Assembly (NCBI RefSeq): GCF_014655595.1
Contig: NZ_BNBL01000009.1
Location: 266,421-330,420 of the forward strand
Source: Streptomyces griseocarneus
Lineage (GTDB): Bacteria > Actinomycetota > Actinomycetes > Streptomycetales > Streptomycetaceae
Length of the DNA stretch: 64,000 nucleotides
Direction of reading: 5' to 3'
Part shown: in pieces, positions 57,729 through 64,000 of the stretch
How positions within the stretch are numbered: position 1 is the stretch's first letter
Layout of the letters: each line of letters opens with the position of its first letter
Notes under the pieces: model-generated
The model's input: the letters and a program-made list of their open reading frames with translations, nothing else
Database searches by the model: none
Told to the model about the DNA's origin: nothing
Program-made: the position numbers and the translations under genes

Positions 57729-58907
57729 GTGACCACCGCCCAGCCCTTGGATGTCCAGCCCACCCCCCTCGCCCTCCTGCTGCTCGGCCGCGAGTCCGAC
57801 CCCCGCAGCGAGCGCGGCGTGGAGTGCCCCGGCGACCTGCCGGCGCCGTCCGACCCGGACCTGGTGGAGCGTGCGCGCGCGGCCAAGGCGAAGCTCGGGG
57901 ACAAGGTCTTCGTCCTCGGCCACCACTACCAGCGCGACGAGGTCATCGAGTTCGCGGACGTCACCGGCGACTCCTTCAAGCTCGCACGCGACGCCGCCGC
58001 CCGGCCGGACGCCGAGTACATCGTCTTCTGCGGCGTGCACTTCATGGCCGAGTCCGCGGACATCCTGACCTCGGCGGACCAGCAGGTCGTCCTGCCCGAC
58101 CTGGCCGCCGGCTGCTCGATGGCCGACATGGCCACCGCCGAGCAGGTCGCCGAGTGCTGGGACGTGCTGACCGAGGCCGGCATAGCCGACGTGACCGTCC
58201 CCGTCTCGTACATGAACTCCTCGGCGGACATCAAGGCCTTCACCGGCAAGCACGGCGGCACCATCTGCACCTCCTCCAACGCCGAGCGGGCGCTGAACTG
58301 GGCCTTCGAGCAGGGCGAGAAGGTCCTCTTCCTGCCCGACCAGCACCTGGGCCGCAACACCGCCGTCCGCGACATGGGCATGTCGCTGGAGGACTGCGTC
58401 GTCTACAACCCGCACAAGCCGAACGGCGGCCTGACCGCCGAGGAGCTGCGCGGCGCGAAGATGATCCTGTGGCGCGGGCACTGCTCCGTGCACGGCCGCT
58501 TCTCCCTCGACTCGGTCAACGACGTGCGCGAGCGCATCCCGGGCGTCAACGTCCTGGTGCACCCCGAGTGCCGGCACGAGGTCGTCGCGGCGGCCGACTA
58601 CGTCGGCTCGACGGAGTACATCATCAAGACCCTCGAGGCCGCCCCGGCCGGCTCCAAGTGGGCCATCGGCACCGAGCTGAACCTGGTGCGCCGCCTGGCG
58701 AACCGATTCGCCGACGAGGGCAAGGAGATCGTCTTCCTCGACAAGACGGTCTGCTTCTGCTCGACCATGAACCGCATCGACCTGCCGCACCTGGTCTGGG
58801 CGCTCGAGTCCCTGGCGGCCGGCAAGGTCGTCAACCGCATCGAGGTCGACCCCGAGGTCGCGAGCTTCTCGAAGCTGGCCCTGGAGCGGATGCTGGCGCT
58901 TCCGTAG
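57729..58907 (+). CDS. nadA: Quinolinate synthase
   Basis: 392 residues. It condenses iminoaspartate with DHAP to quinolinate in de novo NAD synthesis and needs a [4Fe-4S] cluster. Conserved pieces are VFVLGHHYQRDEVIEFAD, FCGVHFMAESADIL (Cys101), VSYMNSSADIKA, FLPDQHLGRN, VLVHPECRHEVV (Cys281) and KTVCFCSTMNRI (Cys342/344). GTG 57729 has an AAAGGG SD at 8 nt. GTG 57720 is in frame but less well placed. nadB and nadC, usually clustered with nadA, are not next to it here. Confidence 0.96.
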   Translation: MTTAQPLDVQPTPLALLLLGRESDPRSERGVECPGDLPAPSDPDLVERARAAKAKLGDKVFVLGHHYQRDEVIEFADVTGDSFKLARDAAARPDAEYIVFCGVHFMAESADILTSADQQVVLPDLAAGCSMADMATAEQVAECWDVLTEAGIADVTVPVSYMNSSADIKAFTGKHGGTICTSSNAERALNWAFEQGEKVLFLPDQHLGRNTAVRDMGMSLEDCVVYNPHKPNGGLTAEELRGAKMILWRGHCSVHGRFSLDSVNDVRERIPGVNVLVHPECRHEVVAAADYVGSTEYIIKTLEAAPAGSKWAIGTELNLVRRLANRFADEGKEIVFLDKTVCFCSTMNRIDLPHLVWALESLAAGKVVNRIEVDPEVASFSKLALERMLALP

Positions 58908-58932
58908 CCCGCAGCCCGCAGCCGTCGTGAAC

Positions 58933-58971
58933 GACGCCGGCCGGACCGCCCCGAGCGGCCCGGCCGGCGTC
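58933..58971. terminator. Terminator between convergent nadA and response-regulator genes
   Basis: 16-bp stem with one mismatch (GACGCCGGCCGGACCG with CGGCCCGGCCGGCGTC) in the 81-bp gap. Confidence 0.8.
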
Positions 58972-58988
58972 GCGCGTCGTGGGGGCCG

Positions 58989-59675
58989 TCAGTCCGTTCT
59001 CGGCCGCACCAGCCCCGACTCGTAGGCGATCACCACCAGCTGCGCCCGGTCCCGGGCGCCCAGCTTGGCCATGGCGCGGTTGACGTGCGTCTTCACCGTC
59101 AGCGGGCTGACCGTCAGGCGCTCGCCGATCTCGTCGTTCGACAGCCCGCCCGCCACGTGCACCAGCACCTCGCGCTCCCGGCCCGTGAGGGTGTCGATCC
59201 GGACGGCTGCGGCGCCCGCCGGGCGGTCGGCGGGATCCCCCTGGGCCAGGAACTTCGCGATCAGCCCCTTGGTCGCCGCGGGCGACAGCAGCGCCTCGCC
59301 CGCCGCCGTGACCCGGATCGCGGCCAGCAGCTCCTCCGGCTCCGCCCCCTTGCCCAGGAAGCCCGAGGCTCCGGCCCGCAGCGACTGCACCACGTACTCG
59401 TCGACCTCGAACGTCGTCAGCATCAGCACCCGCACCGCCGCCAGCGCCGGGTCCGAGCAGATCGCCCGCGTCGCGGAGAGGCCGTCCGTCCCGGGCATCC
59501 GGATGTCCATCAGCACCACGTCCGGTACGTGCACCCGGGCCAGCTCCAGGGCCTGCGCCCCGTCCGCGGCCTCGCCCACCACCCGCATGTCCGGCTCCGA
59601 GTCCACCAGCACCTTGAACGCGCTGCGCAGCAGCGCCTGGTCGTCGGCCAGGACGACGGTGATCGGCTCAGTCAT
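58989..59675 (-). CDS. NarL/LuxR-family response regulator
   Basis: 228 residues. Receiver domain with Asp11-Asp12 and phospho-acceptor Asp57 (VVLMDIRMPGTDGL). The C-terminal LuxR domain contains LTGREREVLVHVAGGLSNDE and LTVSPLTVKTHVNRAMAKLG. It is coupled to its kinase by an ATGA overlap. The regulon is unknown. pspA lies next upstream on the same strand, so a link to envelope stress is possible but unproven. Confidence 0.92.
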   Translation of the reverse strand: MTEPITVVLADDQALLRSAFKVLVDSEPDMRVVGEAADGAQALELARVHVPDVVLMDIRMPGTDGLSATRAICSDPALAAVRVLMLTTFEVDEYVVQSLRAGASGFLGKGAEPEELLAAIRVTAAGEALLSPAATKGLIAKFLAQGDPADRPAGAAAVRIDTLTGREREVLVHVAGGLSNDEIGERLTVSPLTVKTHVNRAMAKLGARDRAQLVVIAYESGLVRPRTD

Positions 59676-60991
59676 GCGTCAAACCCTAGGGGCCGCGCAT
59701 CACCCGTACGGGCCTGCAGCGGCAGCACCGCCCGCACCCGGAAGCCGGACGCGTCCCCGCCGCGCGGGCCCGCCTCGCAGCTGCCGCCCAGCGCGGTGGC
59801 GCGCTCGCGCATGCCGATCAGGCCGTGGCCGCCGCCGGACGACTCGCCCGTGGCGCCGCCCTCCGGGGGCCGGCCGGGCCCGTCGCCGCCGTCGTCCAGG
59901 ACGGTCAGGTGCAGGCTGTCCGCGCTGCGCAGCAGGGCAACCTCCGCGCGGGCGCTGCGGCCCGCGTGCTTGTGCACATTGGTCAGCGCCTCCTGCAGCA
60001 CCCGGTAGGCGGTCAGGTCGACCGCCCCGGGCAGCGGCCCCAGGACGGCCGCCGCCCCGGCGGCGCCCGTCGCGGTGCCCGAGGCCTCCGGCAGGGTGGA
60101 GGCGGCCGCGACCTCCACATGCAGGCCCACCCGGGCGAAGCCGTCGACGAGCTGGTCGAGGACGCCGAGGCCCGGGGCCGGCTCGGTGGGGGCCTCCGGG
60201 TCGCCGTACTGGCGCAGCAGGCCCACGGTCGCGCGCAGCTCCTCCAGTGCCGAGCGGCCGGCCTCGCGGACGTGGGCGAGGGCCTGTTTGGCCTGCTCGG
60301 GGCGGCTGTCCATGATGTGCGAGGCGACCCCGGCCTGGACGTTGACCAGGGCGATGTGGTGGGCGACGACGTCGTGCAGCTCGCGGGCGATGCGCAGCCG
60401 TTCCTCGGCGACGCGGCGGCGGGCCTCCTCCTCGCGGGTGCGTTCGGCCCGCACCGCCCGTTCCTCGATGGCGGCGACGAAGGCCCGCCGGCTGCGGACG
60501 GCGTCGCCCGCCGCGCCCGCCATGCCGGTCCAGGCGAAGAGGCCCACGTTCTCCTGGGCGTACCAGGGCGGCGGGCCGAAGAGCATCACGGCGGCGGTGA
60601 GGACGGCGACGGTCACGGCGACGATGCGCCAGGCGGTGGGCCGCTCGGTGCGGGCGGCGACGGTGTAGAGGGCGACCGCGGTGGCGGTGGCGACCTGGGT
60701 GCGCGGGGGCCCGCCGTCGTGGGCGGTCACGGTCGCGGCGACCGTCAGCGCGGCGGTCAGGGCCAGCACCGCGCGCGGCATCCGGCGGCGCAGCGCGAGC
60801 GACGCGCAGGCCGCCGTGGCCAGCAGGGCGAAGGCGGCGCCGGGCGGGTGCCCGGCGGTGCGCGGGCCGAGGTAGGCGCCGACGAGGACGAGGCCGAGGA
60901 CGAAGGCGGCCAGCAGGGTGTCGGCGGCCAGGGGATGGGCGCGCAGCCAGCGGTGCGGGCGGGCGAGGCCCGTGGCGGCGAGGGAGGTCAT
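59672..60991 (-). CDS. Sensor histidine kinase (HisKA_3 family)
   Basis: 439 residues. About four to six membrane helices lie in residues 20-145, then the phospho-acceptor His206 in LRIARELHDVVAHHIALVNV, and a HATPase domain with QEALTNVHKHAG, VLDDGGDGPG and GHGLIGMRERATALGG. The sensor part has short loops only. The signal is unknown. ATG 60991 has only a weak SD. It works with the overlapping response regulator. Confidence 0.92.
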   Translation of the reverse strand: MTSLAATGLARPHRWLRAHPLAADTLLAAFVLGLVLVGAYLGPRTAGHPPGAAFALLATAACASLALRRRMPRAVLALTAALTVAATVTAHDGGPPRTQVATATAVALYTVAARTERPTAWRIVAVTVAVLTAAVMLFGPPPWYAQENVGLFAWTGMAGAAGDAVRSRRAFVAAIEERAVRAERTREEEARRRVAEERLRIARELHDVVAHHIALVNVQAGVASHIMDSRPEQAKQALAHVREAGRSALEELRATVGLLRQYGDPEAPTEPAPGLGVLDQLVDGFARVGLHVEVAAASTLPEASGTATGAAGAAAVLGPLPGAVDLTAYRVLQEALTNVHKHAGRSARAEVALLRSADSLHLTVLDDGGDGPGRPPEGGATGESSGGGHGLIGMRERATALGGSCEAGPRGGDASGFRVRAVLPLQARTGDARPLGFDA

Positions 60992-61035
60992 CGCGGTACC
61001 GATCGGGGGCGGGCCGGCGGCGGAGTGTGCGGCGG

Positions 61036-61072
61036 CGCCGCGCCCCCGCCCGGGCGGGGCGGGGGCGCGGCG
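61036..61072 (-). terminator. Terminator of the pspA-pspAA transcript
   Basis: 15-bp perfect inverted repeat (CGCCGCGCCCCCGCC and complement) with a 7-nt loop, 50 nt past the pspAA stop and before the histidine kinase gene. Confidence 0.75.
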
Positions 61073-61121
61073 GGAGCCGGAGCGGTGCTGGGCTGTGGGC
61101 TGGGCTGTGCGGAGCCTGGGG

Positions 61122-61400
61122 TCAGCCGGGGATGAGGCCGTCGTCGCTGAGCATCTCGCGGACGTCGGCCAGGGAGGAGTCGGGCGCGGGCAGGATCAGT
61201 TCGGAGGGTTCGAGCGCGTCGTCGGGCAGCGGCGTGCCCAGGCGGCGGACGGCGTCGAGCAGCGCGGCAAGCGTGCGCCGGAAGCCGTCCTCGTCGCCGC
61301 TCTCCACCTCCTCGAGCAGCTCGTCGTCCAGCTTGTTGAGCTCGGTGAAGTGGCTGTCGGCCAGCTTCACCTGACCCTCCCCCATGATCCGTACGATCAT
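61122..61400 (-). CDS. pspAA: PspA-associated protein PspAA
   Basis: 92 residues: IVRIMGEGQVKLADSHFTEL at the start, then DDELLEEVESGDEDGFRRTL and a C-terminal DDALEPSELILPAPDSSLAD. This small protein is regularly encoded next to PspA in actinobacteria and is predicted to join the membrane-stress complex. AAGGGAG SD. It lies 93 nt downstream of pspA. Confidence 0.92.
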   Translation of the reverse strand: MIVRIMGEGQVKLADSHFTELNKLDDELLEEVESGDEDGFRRTLAALLDAVRRLGTPLPDDALEPSELILPAPDSSLADVREMLSDDGLIPG

Positions 61401-61493
61401 GACGGTCTCCCTTGCGTAGGGCGAGTGAGATGCCTGCGAGCCGAGTCTGTCAGTTCTCGTCCGGGTCGGCTCGCGCTCACCGGCCCGTGCCCG

Positions 61494-62291
61494 TCAGCTC
61501 TTGTCGAAGCGCGGCTGGTCCTGGGGCCGGTTCTGGTGCGCCTGACCGGCGGCGCCGCCCTCGATCGCCTGCTGCTGACCGCCGCTGCCGCCCGCCAGCT
61601 CGGCCTTCATCCGCTGGAGCTCCAGCTCCACGTCCGAACCGCCGGAGATGCGGTCCAGCTCGGCGGTGAGGTCGTCCTTGGCCATGCCGGTCGGGTCGTC
61701 GAGCGCGCCCGAGGCGAGCAGCTCGTCGATGGCGCCGGCGCGGGCCTGCAGCTGGGCCGTCTTGTCCTCGGCGCGCTGGATGGCCATGCCGACGTCGCCC
61801 ATCTCCTCGGAGATGCCGGAGAAGGCCTCGCCGATGCGGGTCTGGGCCTGGGCGGCGGTGTAGGTGGCCTTGATGGTCTCCTTCTTCGTGCGGAAGGCGT
61901 CGACCTTGGCCTGCAGGCGCTGGGAGGCGAGCGTGAGCTTCTCCTCCTCGCCCTGGAGGGTCTGGTGCTGCGTCTCGAGGTCGCTGACCTGCTGCTGCAG
62001 GGCGGCCCGGCGGGTCAGCGCCTCGCGCGCCAGGTCCTCCCGGCCCAGCGCGAGCGCCTTGCGGCCCTGCTCCTCGAGCTTGGCCGACTGGCCCTGCAGC
62101 TGGTTGAGCTGGAGCTCCAGGCGCTTGCGGGACGTCGCCACGTCGGCGACGCCGCGGCGCACCTTCTGCAGGAGCTCGAGCTGCTTCTGGTACGAGTAGT
62201 CGAGGGTCTCGCGGGGATCCTCGGCCCGGTCCAGGGCCTTGTTGGCCTTTGCGCGGAAGATCATTCCCATCCGCTTCATGACACCGCTCAT
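61494..62291 (-). CDS. pspA: PspA/IM30 (ESCRT-III-like) membrane-stress protein
   Basis: 265 residues. An N-terminal amphipathic helix (MKRMGMIFRAKANKALD) and a long helical hairpin (about 25-215) rich in Q/E/R/L heptads are typical of PspA, which polymerises on damaged membranes. The last about 35 residues are Gly/Gln-rich and disordered. ATG 62291 was chosen. ATG 62279 is possible, since the SD is weak for both. It is followed by pspAA and, after a terminator, by a two-component system. Confidence 0.95.
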   Translation of the reverse strand: MSGVMKRMGMIFRAKANKALDRAEDPRETLDYSYQKQLELLQKVRRGVADVATSRKRLELQLNQLQGQSAKLEEQGRKALALGREDLAREALTRRAALQQQVSDLETQHQTLQGEEEKLTLASQRLQAKVDAFRTKKETIKATYTAAQAQTRIGEAFSGISEEMGDVGMAIQRAEDKTAQLQARAGAIDELLASGALDDPTGMAKDDLTAELDRISGGSDVELELQRMKAELAGGSGGQQQAIEGGAAGQAHQNRPQDQPRFDKS

Positions 62292-62540
62292 GGGCCTCGC
62301 GCGCCCCCTTCTGACCGAACTGATCGGGCTTAGGCTCCAGCACATCCTTCAGAACCCACAGTACGGGCCCTGCTTCCATTACCGCACTGTTCGGCCGCGG
62401 ATGGGCTCCTCCTGCAGGACGATCAGCGCCTCGTACCCTCCGGCGCGAGGAGTAGGGGGACGGGGCGGCGCGGTGACCGCCGCACTCCGTTGCCGGATCG
62501 TGCCCGAACGGGCGGCCCGGACCCCGTACCCTTGGGTTCT

Positions 62541-63134
62541 GTGTTCCGAAGCCGTTCGAAAGCGCAGGCCGCGACCCCCGAGGTGACCGCGGACCAGCCC
62601 AAGAAGCCCCGTGATCCGCAGGCCCCCAAGGGCCGCCCCACCCCCAAGCGGAGCGAGGCCTCCGCACAGCGCCGCTCCCTGGCGAGCACTCCCGGCAACC
62701 GCAAGGAGGCCGCCAAGCGCCAGCGCGAGGCGCGCCGCGCGGACCTGGCCAAGCAGCGCGAGGCGCTGGCGAGCGGGGACGAGCGGTATCTGCCGGCCCG
62801 CGACAAGGGCCCGGTGCGGTCCTTCGCCCGCGACTTCGTGGACGCGCGGTACTCGGTGGCGGAGTTCTTCCTGCCGCTGGCCGTGCTGATCCTCATCCTG
62901 AGCATGATCAACCGCGGTGCCTTCCAGAGCTACGTGCTGATGGCGTGGCTCGTGGTGATCCTGCTGATCGTCATCAACTCGGTGATCACCGCTCTCACCC
63001 TCAAGCGTGCCCTCAAGCAGCGCTTCCCGGACGAGAACACCCGCGGCGCCGTCCCGTACGCCCTGATGCGCACGCTGCAGATGCGCCGCCTGCGCCTGCC
63101 CAAGCCGAAGGTCAAGCGCGGGGCGAAGCCCTGA
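62541..63134 (+). CDS. DUF3043 membrane protein
   Basis: 197 residues from GTG 62541. The cytoplasmic N-terminal region (about 1-115) is highly basic and contains QAPKGRPTPKRSEA, GNRKEAAKRQREARRADLAKQ and the DUF3043 core RYLPARDKGPVRSFARDFVD. Two membrane helices follow (about 123-140 and 146-165) and a basic tail. Its function is unknown although it is conserved in actinobacteria. TACCCT (62527-62532) ends 8 nt before the GTG and no SD is present, so it is probably leaderless. Divergent from pspA. Confidence 0.9.
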   Translation: MFRSRSKAQAATPEVTADQPKKPRDPQAPKGRPTPKRSEASAQRRSLASTPGNRKEAAKRQREARRADLAKQREALASGDERYLPARDKGPVRSFARDFVDARYSVAEFFLPLAVLILILSMINRGAFQSYVLMAWLVVILLIVINSVITALTLKRALKQRFPDENTRGAVPYALMRTLQMRRLRLPKPKVKRGAKP

Positions 63135-63934
63135 GCGCCCTCGCGCCCGGCTTCGGCGGTGGCGCGTGGGGGTGGCTCGAGGGGCTCGGGGGGCTGCGGA
63201 ACATCGTTCGCCAGGAGCTGGTCGCCCGCCAGACGGACGAACAGATAGCCGCCCGTTTCCCGGTCGGCCGGCGGCTGCGGGTGCTCGACGTCGGCCCCGG
63301 CCAGGGCACCCAGGCACTGCGCCTGGCCCGGGCCGGGCACGAGGTGACGGGCCTGGAGCCGGATCCGCGGATGGTCGAGGCGCTGCGCCTGGCGCTGTCC
63401 GCCGAACCCGCCGGCATCCGGGAGCGCGTGCGCATCGTGGAGGGCGACGGCCGGGACACCGGCGCGCACTTCCTCCCCGGCACCTTCGACGTCGTGCTGT
63501 GCCACGGCGTGCTGATGTACGTGTCCGAGCCGGATCCGCTGCTCGCGGGCCTGGCCCGGGTGCTCGCCCCGGGCGGGGTGCTGTCGCTGCTGGTGCGCAA
63601 CGCCGACGCCCTGGCGATGCGGCCGGGCCTGTCGGGTGACTGGGACACCGCGCTGGCGGCCTTCGACTCCCCCGCCTACACCAACCGCATCGGCGTCGAG
63701 GCCCGCGCGGACCGGCTGGAGGCGCTGACGGCGACGCTCGCCGGGATCGGCGCTCCGCTGCAGGCCTGGTACGGCGTGCGGGTCTTCACCGACCTGGCCC
63801 CCGACGGGGCCCCGCCGCCCTCCGGCGCCGAGCTGGAGCGCCTGCTGGCCGCCGAGGACCGGGCCGGGCGCACCGACCCGTACCGCGCGGTGGCGGCGCT
63901 GCTGCACCTGTGCGGCGTGCGCGGCGGACAGTAG
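63131..63934 (+). CDS. Class I SAM-dependent methyltransferase, probable CTG start
   Basis: 267 residues. The SAM-binding motif I is LRVLDVGPGQGTQALRLARAG, preceded by RQELVARQTDEQIAARF. Motif II is VTGLEPDPRMVEAL, and later motifs are VEGDGRDTG, FDVVLCHGVLMYV and LAPGGVLSLLVRN. It resembles small-molecule methyltransferases of the SmtA/CmoM kind. The conserved part begins before any in-frame ATG, GTG or TTG, except one far upstream that would overlap DUF3043 by 190 nt. CTG 63131 overlaps the DUF3043 stop (CTGA) and gives the expected length. The start is therefore uncertain. Confidence 0.82.
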   Translation: MSALAPGFGGGAWGWLEGLGGLRNIVRQELVARQTDEQIAARFPVGRRLRVLDVGPGQGTQALRLARAGHEVTGLEPDPRMVEALRLALSAEPAGIRERVRIVEGDGRDTGAHFLPGTFDVVLCHGVLMYVSEPDPLLAGLARVLAPGGVLSLLVRNADALAMRPGLSGDWDTALAAFDSPAYTNRIGVEARADRLEALTATLAGIGAPLQAWYGVRVFTDLAPDGAPPPSGAELERLLAAEDRAGRTDPYRAVAALLHLCGVRGGQ

Positions 63935-63965
63935 CGCGGCGGGCAGCAGAGAAGAACGGACGAAC

Positions 63966-64000
63966 GTGCGAAGACCGCCGGCCGGGCCCCGGAAAGGGGC
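63966..64000 (+). CDS. Possible start of a further gene (truncated by the window)
   Basis: GTG 63966 follows AGAGAAGAACGGACG and stays open for 11 codons to the right edge (RRPPAGPRKG). Too short to identify. Confidence 0.25.
   Translation, partial: MRRPPAGPRKG

Noticed and set aside
1..64000. CRISPR arrays, tRNA/rRNA genes, IS elements, prophage or toxin-antitoxin/defence genes
   Set aside because: No regularly spaced repeats, no transposase, integrase or phage genes, and no RNA gene signatures were seen. Nearly all open frames fit core chromosomal functions.

Overview
The window is a piece of a high-GC actinobacterial chromosome, almost certainly Streptomyces. GC content is very high, GTG and TTG starts are frequent, and many genes overlap by ATGA or GTGA. 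The gene set and order (metF, thiOSG, PASTA kinase, bfr/bfd, aroF/trpE, pfkA, macRS, glkA, trpD, qcr/cta, nadA, pspA) match what I remember of the glkA-to-pspA part of the S. coelicolor chromosome. It is mostly core chromosome. I see no insertion sequence, prophage, CRISPR array, tRNA, rRNA or secondary-metabolite cluster. The more unusual material is regulatory: riboswitches, an attenuator, operator-like repeats, leaderless starts and a sequestered ribosome binding site.

Layout. 1-4.7 kb: a frameshifted YhgE/Pip membrane gene, a TetR regulator and a phytoene-desaturase-like FAD enzyme. 4.7-11.7 kb: a Q/Y-rich membrane protein, metF, thiE, an Rv2175c-type DNA-binding protein, an FAD/NAD reductase, then thiOSG behind a TPP riboswitch. 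11.8-16.3 kb: a PASTA serine/threonine kinase, endonuclease IV, a molybdopterin oxidoreductase, and convergent bacterioferritin and bacterioferritin-associated ferredoxin, the latter with an iron box. 16.4-19.9 kb: class II DAHP synthase, divergent from a trp leader peptide, attenuator and fused anthranilate synthase. 20-23 kb: a phosphofructokinase with PPi-type residues and the MacRS two-component system. 23-32.4 kb: lipid and central metabolism (acyltransferase, hydrolase, endonuclease/phosphatase-fold protein, glucokinase, ArsA-like ATPase, SRPBCC protein, phosphoesterase, acyl-CoA ligase). 32.4-41.5 kb: two mannosyltransferase-type enzymes, exported peptidases, an NYN-domain protein, a rhomboid protease with a coupled RAM protein, and a class V aminotransferase behind a SAM-IV riboswitch.

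41.8-52.3 kb holds trpD and the aerobic respiratory genes ctaE-qcrCAB and ctaCDF, all on the minus strand, interrupted by an orphan receiver-like protein and an L,D-transpeptidase. 52.6-58.9 kb holds a cysteine desulfurase-TusA fusion, adenosine kinase, a small protein, a membrane-anchored protein with a sequestered SD, erpA, and nadA with paired operator-like palindromes. 59-64 kb holds a NarL-type two-component system, pspAA-pspA, a DUF3043 membrane protein and a methyltransferase that seems to start at CTG.

How the genes fit together. aroF, trpE and trpD belong to one pathway (chorismate to tryptophan), though only trpE shows the attenuator. The qcr/cta genes form the bc1-aa3 branch of respiration. 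The cysteine desulfurase-TusA fusion, erpA, bfd and bfr concern sulfur, iron and Fe-S supply, and both NadA and the Rieske protein need Fe-S clusters. No undescribed multi-gene defence or biosynthetic system is apparent. The most promising novelties are the SD-sequestering leader at 55411-55491, the operator pair before nadA, the inverted repeat over the ctaE start codon, and the orphan receiver-like protein beside cytochrome oxidase.
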